Shown here in pieces: positions 9,156-18,004 of a stretch of DNA of 64,000 nucleotides. The DNA comes from Rickettsiales endosymbiont of Stachyamoeba lipophora (GTDB lineage Bacteria; Pseudomonadota; Alphaproteobacteria; Rickettsiales; 33-17), in contig NZ_CP033611.1 of NCBI RefSeq assembly GCF_003932735.1, forward strand, positions 124,001-188,000, written 5' to 3'. The notes under the pieces are model-generated. The model did not search any database, was not told the DNA's origin, and saw nothing but the letters and a program-made list of their open reading frames with translations. The stretch's first letter is position 1. Every line of letters starts with the position of its first letter. The translations under genes and the position numbers were made by a program.

Positions 9156-10895
9156 TTATATAACATCCTCAACGAGGATTTCTATATTATCTCTACCATT
9201 CCAGCTATTAATACTCAGCTTACCCACCAAACTAATACTTCCATAATTATTCAGCACATATTCCCCAATAGGACTATCATAAGCTTTAAAAAGAGTGGCA
9301 GATACTCTAATTTGTGGATCCAATTCATCTGTTAAAATCAGCTTAACTACATCATTCTTATATTGGTTTACTTTTACAATTTTTAAGTTTGAAATTTGGA
9401 CCAAAGGCTCTTCATTACCATTACCATAAGGATGGGCACAGTTAATTATTTCATAAAGTTTGTGATTCACAGCTCGTGCGGTAACTGCAATATCATAAAA
9501 TTTGCTAGCAACATTATTTACATTTTGATTAACCGCAATATATTCTAACATAAACTTATAAGCATCTTCTAGTCTTTCTCGCTGTATAGTAAAGCCTGCA
9601 GCCATAGCATGGCCGCCTCCTGCCATAAGCAAGCCTGAATTTTTAGCAGCAACTACAGCCGCACCAATATCAATTCCAGGTACCGACCTTAAAGAAGCCT
9701 TACCTATTTGATCATCAAAAGCGATAATAGCTGTCGGTTTATTATGTTTTTCTTTAATACGAGCGCAGACAATACCAATAACTCCGGGATGCCAATTATC
9801 ACCACTAACAAACAAAAGCGGCACATTAGGATCATGCCTTTCAGCAACCACTATAGCTTCTTCAAGTACTAATTGCTCAATAGATTTACGGTTGTTATTA
9901 AACTCGTTTAGCTCTACTGCCATTTTGTGAGCTTGGTCATAATCTAACGATCTAAGTAATCTTGACCCTAAATCAGCTTTACCAACCCTGCCACCAGCAT
10001 TAATTCTTGGGCCCAAAATATAGCCTAAGTGATAAACATTTGGTTCACTATTAATCCCTGCTACATCCATAAGAGCTGCAAGACCTAAATTTTGCCTTTT
10101 TAACAATATTTTAAGCCCCACACTTAAGAATAATCTATTAACTCCCATAAGAGTCATTACATCACAGACCGTTCCTAACGCTACTAAGTCCAGTAAGGTA
10201 ACTAAATTGGGTTCTTTTTTATTCTGGAAAAATCCTTCTTCACGTAAAAACCGATTAAGCGATACTAAAAATAAAAAACTCACCCCCACTGCAGCTAAGT
10301 TACGATGCGGAAAAGTTTCATCTAAACGGTTAGGGTTAACTACTGCCCATGCTTTGGGTAATATTACATCGCTTAAATGATGATCTAAAACTATTACATC
10401 TAAGTTATTATCAGCGGCATATTCAATCGGCTCAAAAGAGAGGGTACCACAATCAACTGTAATAACTACCTTTACGCCATTTGCCACAAAATTTTGGAAA
10501 GCCGGCAAATTAGGACCATAACCTTCCTTGATTCTGTCTGGAATATATACCTGATAATTACTATAACCAACTAAATCAAAAAACCTGGCAAGCAGCGCAG
10601 ATGAAGTGGCACCATCCACGTCATAATCTCCAAAAACCACTAGTTTTTGATTATTCATAATAGCTTCTACTACTCTTTTAGAGGCTTTTTGCATATCAAG
10701 CAAAGAATCAGGATTAGGCAAATGATCTTTTAAACGCGGGTTTAAAAATTCTTCAGCATTTTCTATATTATCAAGGCGGCTTAACACAATCTCTGCAGCT
10801 AGTGGATTAAGATTATATTTCTGCGATAAAAAAAGCAAATCACGTTGATTTTGCTCTTTTTTACACCAATAAGCCCCCTTAATTGATTTCTTCAT
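9156..10895 (-). CDS. recJ: Single-stranded-DNA-specific exonuclease RecJ
   Basis: RecJ, a 5'-3' single-strand exonuclease acting in recombination and mismatch repair. DHH-superfamily motifs are in order: DYDVDGATSSAL (motif I), VDCGT, VLDHHLSD (the DHH motif), then GPRINAGGRVGKADLG, and the DHHA1-type GGGHAMAAGFTI near residue 430. A C-terminal OB-like domain follows. At 579 aa the length is normal. Its ATG overlaps the stop of lptF by 4 bases (ATGA), so the two genes are probably translationally coupled. Confidence 0.96.
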   Translation of the reverse strand: MKKSIKGAYWCKKEQNQRDLLFLSQKYNLNPLAAEIVLSRLDNIENAEEFLNPRLKDHLPNPDSLLDMQKASKRVVEAIMNNQKLVVFGDYDVDGATSSALLARFFDLVGYSNYQVYIPDRIKEGYGPNLPAFQNFVANGVKVVITVDCGTLSFEPIEYAADNNLDVIVLDHHLSDVILPKAWAVVNPNRLDETFPHRNLAAVGVSFLFLVSLNRFLREEGFFQNKKEPNLVTLLDLVALGTVCDVMTLMGVNRLFLSVGLKILLKRQNLGLAALMDVAGINSEPNVYHLGYILGPRINAGGRVGKADLGSRLLRSLDYDQAHKMAVELNEFNNNRKSIEQLVLEEAIVVAERHDPNVPLLFVSGDNWHPGVIGIVCARIKEKHNKPTAIIAFDDQIGKASLRSVPGIDIGAAVVAAKNSGLLMAGGGHAMAAGFTIQRERLEDAYKFMLEYIAVNQNVNNVASKFYDIAVTARAVNHKLYEIINCAHPYGNGNEEPLVQISNLKIVKVNQYKNDVVKLILTDELDPQIRVSATLFKAYDSPIGEYVLNNYGSISLVGKLSINSWNGRDNIEILVEDVI

Positions 10896-11965
10896 AGCGC
10901 CCTTGATTTGTTAATAATGAATAAATAAATACTTATAGAAACTAATAATAATAATATCGATAAATAATTAACGTAACTAAACCTTGCCACAAACATATTA
11001 ATTATAACTTGTACGCTGATAATACTAAGAATAGCAAGACCAGCTTTAATCATATTATTATTATAATTATATCTGCGGTAATAACCTGAAATAATTAAGC
11101 TTGAACCGATCATTGAAACAATTATGCATAACAAAGGCCACACCAGACGTTGATTAAGCTCTGCTCTCAACTTCCCTTGCATCTCAGGGCGCTGATCTTC
11201 ATGTTTAAACAATTCAAAGATGTTACGTTCTTGTGGTTCTAACCATTTTTGCTGCGGGTCTTTTACATAGTTGGTAATATTGAGTGGAAAATTTTTAAAA
11301 AATAAAATCGAAAGTTTATTATCTTTTACCTCTTGCCTACTACCATCAGTGAGCTCAAAATAACTAGAATTTTCATCTTCAATCAATCTGGCCTCTTTGG
11401 CAATCATAGTCATTTCTTGGCCAGACTTTCGTTGATCATTAACCAAAATACCTTTATATGTATTATTCTCTAACACTTTATCAATATAAATAGTAAGCCC
11501 TTTAACCGGCTCAGTAAATGCCCCGCCCTGAATAATAATTGCAGCATAATGATTTTGTAGGAAGGCTTTACGCTCCTGAAACTTTCTATTAGCTAGAGGC
11601 GAAATATAAAAAGACAGTGCATAACCAACCACACAAACTAACAATCCATAAATCAATGCAGGCTTGGTAATCTGCCAATCACTCATACCGATTGAACGCA
11701 TTACTACTATTTCATTATCACAAAGCATGCGGTTATAATAATAAACAACAGCAATTCCTATCGCTGCTGGCAAGATGAGAAACAAAAAACTAGGTAAAAA
11801 ATTAAGAGTAAGCTGGATGACCATAAAAAAATCAATCCCCTTACTTGAAATAAACTCCAAAAAGCGTAGCGATTGGATGATCCACACTAAAAAACATAAA
11901 ATTACCGCCACAATAATATTAGGAAGTATTAGCGACTTAGTAATATTTTTAACTAAAATTTGCAT
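10892..11965 (-). CDS. lptF: LPS export ABC transporter permease LptF (YjgP/YjgQ family)
   Basis: Inner-membrane subunit of the LptB2FG extractor that moves lipopolysaccharide towards the outer membrane. An N-terminal hydrophobic segment (about 13-31), a pair around 50-75 and 100-125, a central periplasmic jellyroll region (about 135-255), and C-terminal membrane segments give the usual LptF/LptG layout. SLRFLEFISSKG followed by MVIQLTLNFLP is typical of the LptF branch. 357 aa is the normal length. It is first in an operon with recJ. It implies that this organism exports LPS or a related glycolipid; lptG is not in the window. Confidence 0.85.
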   Translation of the reverse strand: MQILVKNITKSLILPNIIVAVILCFLVWIIQSLRFLEFISSKGIDFFMVIQLTLNFLPSFLFLILPAAIGIAVVYYYNRMLCDNEIVVMRSIGMSDWQITKPALIYGLLVCVVGYALSFYISPLANRKFQERKAFLQNHYAAIIIQGGAFTEPVKGLTIYIDKVLENNTYKGILVNDQRKSGQEMTMIAKEARLIEDENSSYFELTDGSRQEVKDNKLSILFFKNFPLNITNYVKDPQQKWLEPQERNIFELFKHEDQRPEMQGKLRAELNQRLVWPLLCIIVSMIGSSLIISGYYRRYNYNNNMIKAGLAILSIISVQVIINMFVARFSYVNYLSILLLLVSISIYLFIINKSRAL

Positions 11966-12219
11966 TATAAAAGCTTTAATGTATTAATTGTACTCAAATT
12001 ACTGAGGATATATACTCAAATGATTTCGAAATTTAGCAAGGAAAATTAATATCATATTTGAGCCATGTACAAATAATACATGAGCTTCACTGTATTAATT
12101 TTTGACGCTATCAAATCTTGAAATTAACAGAGCATACTCAAAATGTTTAATAGGTTTATTACTATACGCAAAGTAATTTTTACCTTTGTAATAAAATTTA
12201 TATAAGATTAAAAGCAAAA

Positions 12220-12867
12220 ATGTTCAAACTAGCTATCGAAACTGTTAATAATACTTGCTCAATTGCTTTAGGCAATCAAGATTATGAACATATTTATTTT
12301 GATGAAGAAATTATTCCTTCACAACAATCTAAAATTCTTTTCCCTAAAATCAACCAAGCTTTTAAAGCTAATAAAATAGGCTATAACCAGCTAAATGAAG
12401 TTATTGTTAATATTGGCCCAGGCAGTTTTACTGGGGTTAGAATTGGTCTTGCAAGTGTAAAAGGGCTTAAAATTGCTCTACCTCACCTTAAATTTACCGC
12501 CATCACTAGTATGGAAGCGATATGGGCACAAATTTATAATAACAACCCCTCAATCAGCAACTTTGCTGTTATTTTAGACGCCAGTAGAAATCAACTTTAC
12601 TTTCAACAATGGAGTAACAATAGTTTACTAGAGGCAAAACTTATTCATCAGCAAGAATTACTTACTTATTTAAAAGATGGTTCCTTTATTGCAGGGTCTG
12701 GCAGTAAGTTTTTTAAAGAAAGTAATTATCAAATTATCACCGAAGCAGGCCCTAATGCAAAAATGTTACTTCAAGCTGCTAAACTAAAAGCCCAAAATTC
12801 ATTCGCTTCTCATGAATTACAACCATTTTATATGCGAGCACCTGATGCCAAACCCAAAGCCAAATAA
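12220..12867 (+). CDS. tsaB: tRNA threonylcarbamoyladenosine biosynthesis protein TsaB
   Basis: TsaB (YeaZ) is the pseudo-enzyme partner of TsaD in making t6A37 on ANN-decoding tRNAs. The N-terminal ASKHA fold is shown by MFKLAIETVNNTCSIAL and the family signature GPGSFTGVRIGLASVKGL at about residues 67-84. It is 215 aa, of normal length. It overlaps trmJ, so two tRNA-modification genes are probably co-transcribed. The divergent spacer to lptF (11966-12219) should hold its promoter. Confidence 0.93.
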   Translation: MFKLAIETVNNTCSIALGNQDYEHIYFDEEIIPSQQSKILFPKINQAFKANKIGYNQLNEVIVNIGPGSFTGVRIGLASVKGLKIALPHLKFTAITSMEAIWAQIYNNNPSISNFAVILDASRNQLYFQQWSNNSLLEAKLIHQQELLTYLKDGSFIAGSGSKFFKESNYQIITEAGPNAKMLLQAAKLKAQNSFASHELQPFYMRAPDAKPKAK

Positions 12868-13603
12868 TAATCTAGCAATTACATTTATTTTATGCGAACC
12901 GCAAATGGGAGAAAATATTGGCGCCGCTGCCAGAGTTATGGCTAATTTTGGTATAGAAAATCTAAGAATTATAAATCCAAGAGATGGTTGGCCCAACTTA
13001 AAAGCAGAAGAAATGGCAACTTGTGGTAAATATATTCTTGAAAACGCTACTATTTATAATTCTTTAGCTGAGGCTATCAATGAGCTAGAATATGTTTACG
13101 CCTTGTGCGGCAAAAACATTTTTATTAACAAACCTACACTTTACCCGAATGAAGCTTGGGCTAACCTGCATACCATATTAGAGTCAAATGTTACTAAAGT
13201 TGGTTTTGTGTTTGGTTGCGAAAGAATTGGCCTTACTCATGAACAAATTTCTTTATGTAATGCTATTTTACACATCCCTACCACTAAAAAATGTGAATCT
13301 ATGAATTTAGCACAGGCAATTGGAGTAATTGCTTATGAATTAAATAAACAATTTGCAAATACTCAAAAAGATAAGGTAGCTATAAACAAAAATATTCCAG
13401 CAACATCTGAGCAGGTATCTTTTATGCTTAAACAGCTTGAAGGGTTTTTAGATACAGCCAATTTCTTTCAAGAACCACATAAAAAAAACAAAATGGTAAT
13501 AAATATTCATAATATTTTTACTAAAAACCTATATAGCGAGCAAGAGATTAGAACGCTACATGGTATTTTTCGCTCTTTATATGAATATGGAAACATTAAA
13601 TAA
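12845..13603 (+). CDS. trmJ: TrmJ-like tRNA 2'-O-methyltransferase (SPOUT family)
   Basis: A SpoU/TrmH-type SPOUT methyltransferase, best matching TrmJ, which methylates the 2'-O of residue 32 in tRNAs. Motif 1 is EPQMGENIGAAARVMANFG; motif 2 VGFVFGCERIGLTHEQ; motif 3 IPTTKKCESMNLAQAIGVIAYEL: together these form the SAM-binding trefoil knot. A C-terminal helical tail follows. I place the start at the ATG at 12845 (MPNPKPNNNLAITF), overlapping tsaB by 23 bases; the ATG at 12812 would add 11 unlikely residues. 252 aa is normal for TrmJ. Confidence 0.88.
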   Translation: MPNPKPNNNLAITFILCEPQMGENIGAAARVMANFGIENLRIINPRDGWPNLKAEEMATCGKYILENATIYNSLAEAINELEYVYALCGKNIFINKPTLYPNEAWANLHTILESNVTKVGFVFGCERIGLTHEQISLCNAILHIPTTKKCESMNLAQAIGVIAYELNKQFANTQKDKVAINKNIPATSEQVSFMLKQLEGFLDTANFFQEPHKKNKMVINIHNIFTKNLYSEQEIRTLHGIFRSLYEYGNIK

Positions 13604-13606
13604 CAG

Positions 13607-13634
13607 TTGACACAATAAACAAAAAGTATATTTT
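13607..13634 (+). promoter_or_regulatory. Sigma-70-type promoter of rpsD
   Basis: A perfect -35 box TTGACA (13607-13612), a 16-base spacer and TATTTT (13629-13634; a TATATT two bases earlier is an alternative) lie 40 bases before the rpsD start. It begins 3 bases after trmJ ends, so rpsD appears to have its own promoter. Confidence 0.6.
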
Positions 13635-13674
13635 TTGCGTGAAGTTCATTTAATTTATTAACAATGGTTAATCT

Positions 13675-14295
13675 GTGACAAAACTAAGAAAACTAAAGAA
13701 AACAAAACTTTGTCGTAGCTATGGCGTTAACTTATGGGGTAAGGCTAATAGTGGTTTCATAACACGCAATTATCGTCCAGGCCAGCATGGGAAAAATACC
13801 CAAAGAAGATTATCAGACTTTGGTACCCAGTTAATTGCTAAACAAAGAATCAAATATTACTACGGTATTAAAGTAGAAAGACAACTTCGTAGAATATATA
13901 AAGAAGCTATGCGCTTAAAAGGCAACAGCTCACAAAACTTAATCGGATTGCTAGAGAGCCGTTTAGCTACAGTTGTTTACAGATTGAATTTTGTAAATTC
14001 TATTTTTGCAGCTAACCAAATTATCTCTCATGGTCATATTTTAGTTAATGGGCATAAGTTAGACGTTTCAAGCTACCAAGTTAAACCAGGTGATATAATT
14101 GAAGTAGCTCCAGGCTACAGAGAAAACGTTCACTTCATTGACGCACTTAGCAAAATGGAAAATGACGTTCCGGATTATATGGAATTAGATGCTAAAGCTT
14201 TCAAAGGTACTTTCATAAAAGTTCCTGAATTAGCTGAAGTTCCATTCCCATTTGAAGCAGAACCTCATTTAGTAATCGAGTTCTATTCACGTTAA
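13675..14295 (+). CDS. rpsD: 30S ribosomal protein S4
   Basis: S4 nucleates assembly of the 30S subunit by binding the 5' domain of 16S rRNA. The N-terminal basic region is followed by the S4 RNA-binding domain (LESRLATVVYRLNFVNSIFAANQIISHGHILVNG, quoted in part). 206 aa is the standard length. The start is GTG at 13675 (TKLRKLKKTKLC); an ATG eleven bases earlier is out of frame. There is no obvious Shine-Dalgarno. It has its own promoter upstream and a hairpin downstream, so it is a monocistronic unit. Confidence 0.97.
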   Translation: MTKLRKLKKTKLCRSYGVNLWGKANSGFITRNYRPGQHGKNTQRRLSDFGTQLIAKQRIKYYYGIKVERQLRRIYKEAMRLKGNSSQNLIGLLESRLATVVYRLNFVNSIFAANQIISHGHILVNGHKLDVSSYQVKPGDIIEVAPGYRENVHFIDALSKMENDVPDYMELDAKAFKGTFIKVPELAEVPFPFEAEPHLVIEFYSR

Positions 14296-14304
14296 TATCA
14301 TAAT

Positions 14305-14341
14305 AAGTAGCTTCATGGTTTTTGTTACTATGAAGCTACTT
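14305..14341 (+). terminator. Intrinsic terminator after rpsD
   Basis: AAGTAGCTTCAT (14305-14316) pairs perfectly with ATGAAGCTACTT (14330-14341) across a 13-base loop. Interrupted T-runs follow at 14341-14358. It begins 10 bases after the rpsD stop. Confidence 0.75.
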
Positions 14342-14400
14342 TCTTTACAGATTTTTTTAAATCTTTCAAAAATTAATAGCTTGCTTTTCTTAACTTTTGC

Positions 14401-14406
14401 TATAAT
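14401..14406 (+). promoter_or_regulatory. Probable -10 box for tRNA-Leu
   Basis: A perfect TATAAT lies 24 bases before the tRNA. The -35 is poor: TTGCTT at 14381-14386 leaves a 14-base spacer, which is short. Confidence 0.45.
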
Positions 14407-14429
14407 TTACAGCATAATAATACAACTAA

Positions 14430-14514
14430 GCGGATGTGGCGGAACTGGTAGACGCGCAAGATTTAGGTTCTTGTAACGAGAGTTGTGGGGGTTCAAGTCC
14501 CTTCATCCGCACCA
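14430..14514 (+). tRNA. tRNA-Leu (TAG)
   Basis: Acceptor stem GCGGATG/CATCCGC, long variable arm (class II), and anticodon loop in CAAGATTTAGGTTCTTG giving TAG, which reads CUN leucine. The T arm is GGGGGTTCAAGTCCCTT. CCA is encoded. It is 85 nt and lies 34 bases before tig. Confidence 0.97.
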
Positions 14515-14548
14515 GCAACTTATGTAATTAAATTAAAAAGAAAGAAAT

Positions 14549-15841
14549 ATGTCAGATTACAAAATTATCGAAAAAAACTCTTCCGGACTTGTTCATGAAT
14601 TTACAGTTACTATTCCCGCACAGGTAATTGAAAATAATATTGATTCAGAAGCCGAGAAATTAAAAGACAAAGTTAACGTACCAGGTTTTAGAAAAGGCAA
14701 AGCTCCTCTGAAAATTGTGAGACAAAAACATGAGGCCGACCTTATCCAAAACTCAGTTGAATCTTCTTTTAAAAAATCTTTAAGCGCTATTTTTAAAGAA
14801 AAAGATATTAGACCCGCTTTTGAACCAAAGCTTGATTTCAAAGATTATAATAAAGGTCAAGATTTTGAATTTGATGTATATGTAGAAAATACTCCTAAGT
14901 TTGATATTCCTAATTTCAAAGATTTTACTGTAAGCAGACATGCCGTTGAAGTCACTGACACTTCAATTAACAAAGAGCTTGAGCGCTTCCAAGAAGAAAT
15001 GCGTGAATTCAAAGAAATTACTAGCAAAACTCATAAGCTTAAAAATGGCGAAATTGCTATAATTGATTTCGTAGGAAAAATTGATGGTGAAGCTTTCCCC
15101 GGTGGTACCGCTACTGATTATGAATTAGAGCTCGGTTCTAAGTCATTTATTGATACCTTTGAAGAGCAGTTAGTTGGCACTAAGGTTGGAGATTATATTG
15201 AAGTAAAGGTAAATTTCCCTGAAAATTATCACGCTGAAAACCTAAAAGGCAAACCAGCCCTTTTTGAAGTAACCATTAAAGCAGTTAAAGGCAAAGGCGA
15301 TCTTCCCGAGGTAAGCGATAATTTAGTTGAAAAATTAAACCTCCCTAATATCAAAACCGTAGTAGATCTTAAAAAAGACCTTCAAGGCAAGCTTGAGCAA
15401 GATTTTAAAACTTCAAGCTACCATATGAGCAAAAAAGATTTATTCGATAAATTAGAGAAGTTTTTAGATCAAGACTTACCTCCAACATTACTCAAAAACG
15501 AGCTTGAGCAAGTTAAAAAAGCTGATCCTTCTATTGAGGATAAAGAAGCTGATCAAATTACTAAAAGAAGAGTTGCGTTAAGCTTACTATTCTTACAAAT
15601 TTCTGAACAAGAAAGCATTAAAGTTACCCAAGAGGATTATCGTAAAGCAATTTTTGATGTTGCAAATAGATACCCTGGTGCAGAAATGCAAATAGTTGAT
15701 TTATATATGAAGAATAAATTCATGCTAGAGTCATTACATGGTTCAATCTTAGAAGAAAAGGTTGTATCTTGGATTATGTCTCAGGTAAAATTTAATGAGG
15801 TTGCTATTAAAGATAGTGAATTTTTAGAATTAATAAAATAA
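14549..15841 (+). CDS. tig: Trigger factor
   Basis: Ribosome-associated chaperone and prolyl isomerase. The N-terminal ribosome-binding domain carries the signature VPGFRKGKAPLKIV (about 44-57, family GFRxGKxP). The FKBP-type PPIase domain is at about 150-245 (NGEIAIIDFVGKIDGEAFPGG, quoted in part), and the helical chaperone arms follow. 430 aa is normal. It is the first gene of tig-clpP-clpX-lon-hup, a common alphaproteobacterial order. AAGAAAG precedes the ATG. Confidence 0.97.
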   Translation: MSDYKIIEKNSSGLVHEFTVTIPAQVIENNIDSEAEKLKDKVNVPGFRKGKAPLKIVRQKHEADLIQNSVESSFKKSLSAIFKEKDIRPAFEPKLDFKDYNKGQDFEFDVYVENTPKFDIPNFKDFTVSRHAVEVTDTSINKELERFQEEMREFKEITSKTHKLKNGEIAIIDFVGKIDGEAFPGGTATDYELELGSKSFIDTFEEQLVGTKVGDYIEVKVNFPENYHAENLKGKPALFEVTIKAVKGKGDLPEVSDNLVEKLNLPNIKTVVDLKKDLQGKLEQDFKTSSYHMSKKDLFDKLEKFLDQDLPPTLLKNELEQVKKADPSIEDKEADQITKRRVALSLLFLQISEQESIKVTQEDYRKAIFDVANRYPGAEMQIVDLYMKNKFMLESLHGSILEEKVVSWIMSQVKFNEVAIKDSEFLELIK

Positions 15842-15865
15842 ATCAACGATAAAACGAGGGAAAAT

Positions 15866-16501
15866 ATGTCAGAGATAAGCAGTAAATTTGAGCAATATGC
15901 CGGGTTAGTTCCAATGGTAGTTGAACAAACTCACCGTGGGGAACGTTCATACGATATATTTTCCCGTCTTCTTAAAGAAAGAATCGTTTTCTTAGTTGGT
16001 GAAGTTGAAGATAACATGGCGAGCTTAGTGGTTGCACAGCTCCTATTCCTAGAATCTGAAAATCCTGATAAAGATATTTGGATGTATATCAATTCTCCAG
16101 GAGGGGTAGTAACTGCAGGGCTTTCAATTTATGATACTATGCAATATATCAAGCCAAAAGTGGCAACCCTTTGTATCGGTCAAGCTTGCTCTATGGGTTC
16201 GCTATTACTTGCAGGCGGTGAAGCAGGAATGAGATATTCTTTACCAAACTCAAGAGTAATGATTCACCAACCATTAGGCGGCTTTAGAGGCCAGGCAACA
16301 GATATTGAAATTCATGCCCGTGAAATTTTAGAAATGAAAAGAAAACTTAACACTATCTATGTTAAGCATACCAAACAACCTATTGAAATAGTAGATGCTA
16401 GTGTTGAACGTGATAATTTCATGTCTGCAGAAAAGGCTAAAGAATTTGGCATTATTGATCATGTGGTGGATAAAAGGGAACTTGCAAAAAGTAACAAATA
16501 A
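15866..16501 (+). CDS. clpP: ATP-dependent Clp protease proteolytic subunit ClpP
   Basis: Serine peptidase of the ClpXP/ClpAP machine. The catalytic Ser109 lies in [14 protein letters not shown], His134 in [11 protein letters not shown], and the Asp in [16 protein letters not shown], completing the triad. The N-terminus ([22 protein letters not shown], quoted as family-typical) includes the short propeptide region. 211 aa is normal. It lies 24 bases after tig with GAGGGA before the ATG, and is followed by a palindrome before clpX. Confidence 0.97.
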   Translation: MSEISSKFEQYAGLVPMVVEQTHRGERSYDIFSRLLKERIVFLVGEVEDNMASLVVAQLLFLESENPDKDIWMYINSPGGVVTAGLSIYDTMQYIKPKVATLCIGQACSMGSLLLAGGEAGMRYSLPNSRVMIHQPLGGFRGQATDIEIHAREILEMKRKLNTIYVKHTKQPIEIVDASVERDNFMSAEKAKEFGIIDHVVDKRELAKSNK

Positions 16502-16535
16502 TTAATATTTTCCTCTAGTTTAGTATTTCTAAATT

Positions 16536-16569
16536 TGCTACATTTAAATTATATAATTTAAATGTAGCA
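16536..16569. terminator. 34-bp perfect palindrome after clpP
   Basis: The half-site TGCTACATTTAAATTAT (16536-16552) is followed without spacer by its exact reverse complement (16553-16569), then TTATTTGTTT. A stem of about 15 bp next to a T-rich tract suggests a terminator or attenuator between clpP and clpX. It resembles the palindrome at 1333-1368 in design but not in sequence. Confidence 0.65.
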
Positions 16570-16702
16570 TTATTTGTTTACAAAAATAGCAGAATAAATC
16601 ATTATTATCTAGAAATTTGGTTAATTCTTTGTTAGACAATATATTACTATTACTACCTATTTTACTACATAATATGACTACAGCGGGTAAGGAGAAGAGC
16701 TT

Positions 16703-17968
16703 ATGAGCAAAAATAACGATGGTGATAAAAATAATAATAGTCTTTTTTGCTCTTTTTGTAACAAAAGTCAACAAGAAGTCAAAAGGTTAATTGCCGGTCC
16801 ATCCGTGTATATTTGTGATGAATGTATTGATTTATGTTCAGATATCATTAAGGATGAACAAAAAGGTAATTCTACTAAAACTACTGACACCCTCCCTACT
16901 CCCGAAGAAATTTATAACAAACTTTGTGAGTATGTGATCGGTCAAGATAAAGCTAAAAAAACTTTATCTGTTGCCGTGCATAATCATTATAAACGTTTAA
17001 TTTCACAAGAAAAAAAGATTAACGATATTGAAATCAGCAAATCTAACATTTTATTAATTGGCCCTACCGGTTGCGGTAAAACATTACTTGCACAAACTCT
17101 TGCAAAATTTTTAAATGTACCCTTTGCTGTAGCTGATGCTACTTCCCTTACTGAAGCAGGATATGTTGGTGAAGATGTAGAAAACATTTTATTAAGATTG
17201 CTACAAGCTTCTGATTATAATGTAGAAAAAGCACAACGCGGTATTGTGTATATCGATGAAATTGATAAAATTTCACGTAAATCAGATAATCCATCTATTA
17301 CTCGAGACGTATCAGGTGAAGGAGTGCAGCAAGCTTTACTTAAAATTATAGAAGGTACCGTAGCTTCAGTTCCTCCTCAAGGTGGCAGAAAACATCCGCA
17401 GCAAGAATTCTTGCAAATTAACACCTCTAACATCTTATTTATTTGTGGTGGTGCTTTCGCAGGACTTGAAACAATTATTGCAAATAAATCGAATAAATCC
17501 TCAATGGGCTTTAATGCAGAATTAAAACCAAAAGAAGATGGGGATTTATCTCACTATTTGCACCAAGTAGAGCCAGATGATTTAATTAAATTTGGTTTAA
17601 TTCCTGAGTTCGTAGGTAGACTACCGGTAGTTGCTACACTTAATAATTTAGATGTAGAAAGTTTAATTAAAATTCTAACTGAACCGAAAAATGCTTTAAT
17701 TAAGCAATATCAAGCATTATTTGATATGGAAAATACGATACTTGAATTTGAAGATAAGGCCATCAAAGCCATTGCAGATCTTGGTATCAAACGTAAAACC
17801 GGGGCTAGAGGATTACGAGCAATACTAGAGAATTTACTGCTTGATCTCATGTTTGAAATCCCTTCAAAAAATGATGTGGAAAAAATTATTATTACTGAAG
17901 ACGTTGTAAATCAAAAAAACAAACCTATATTAATATATAGTAACAATAAAAATGCGGCTAAAGCCTAG
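16703..17968 (+). CDS. clpX: ATP-dependent Clp protease ATP-binding subunit ClpX
   Basis: AAA+ unfoldase that feeds substrates to ClpP. The N-terminal C4 zinc-binding domain (FCSFCNKSQ...CDECIDLC), Walker A GPTGCGKT at residues 120-127, Walker [10 protein letters not shown], and the ClpP-docking loop region are all present, with sensor 2 in [12 protein letters not shown]. 421 aa is normal. The start is preceded by AAGGAG eight bases upstream. The 200-base spacer from clpP with its palindrome suggests a separate promoter. Confidence 0.97.
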   Translation: MSKNNDGDKNNNSLFCSFCNKSQQEVKRLIAGPSVYICDECIDLCSDIIKDEQKGNSTKTTDTLPTPEEIYNKLCEYVIGQDKAKKTLSVAVHNHYKRLISQEKKINDIEISKSNILLIGPTGCGKTLLAQTLAKFLNVPFAVADATSLTEAGYVGEDVENILLRLLQASDYNVEKAQRGIVYIDEIDKISRKSDNPSITRDVSGEGVQQALLKIIEGTVASVPPQGGRKHPQQEFLQINTSNILFICGGAFAGLETIIANKSNKSSMGFNAELKPKEDGDLSHYLHQVEPDDLIKFGLIPEFVGRLPVVATLNNLDVESLIKILTEPKNALIKQYQALFDMENTILEFEDKAIKAIADLGIKRKTGARGLRAILENLLLDLMFEIPSKNDVEKIIITEDVVNQKNKPILIYSNNKNAAKA

Positions 17969-18004
17969 TAAAACTATGTGTAAATATAATGGGGGTATTG
18001 ATTT

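Noticed and set aside
16544-16774. Minus-strand 76-aa open frame over the clpP-clpX spacer
   Set aside because: It runs over a palindrome and the start of clpX, and has no known domain.
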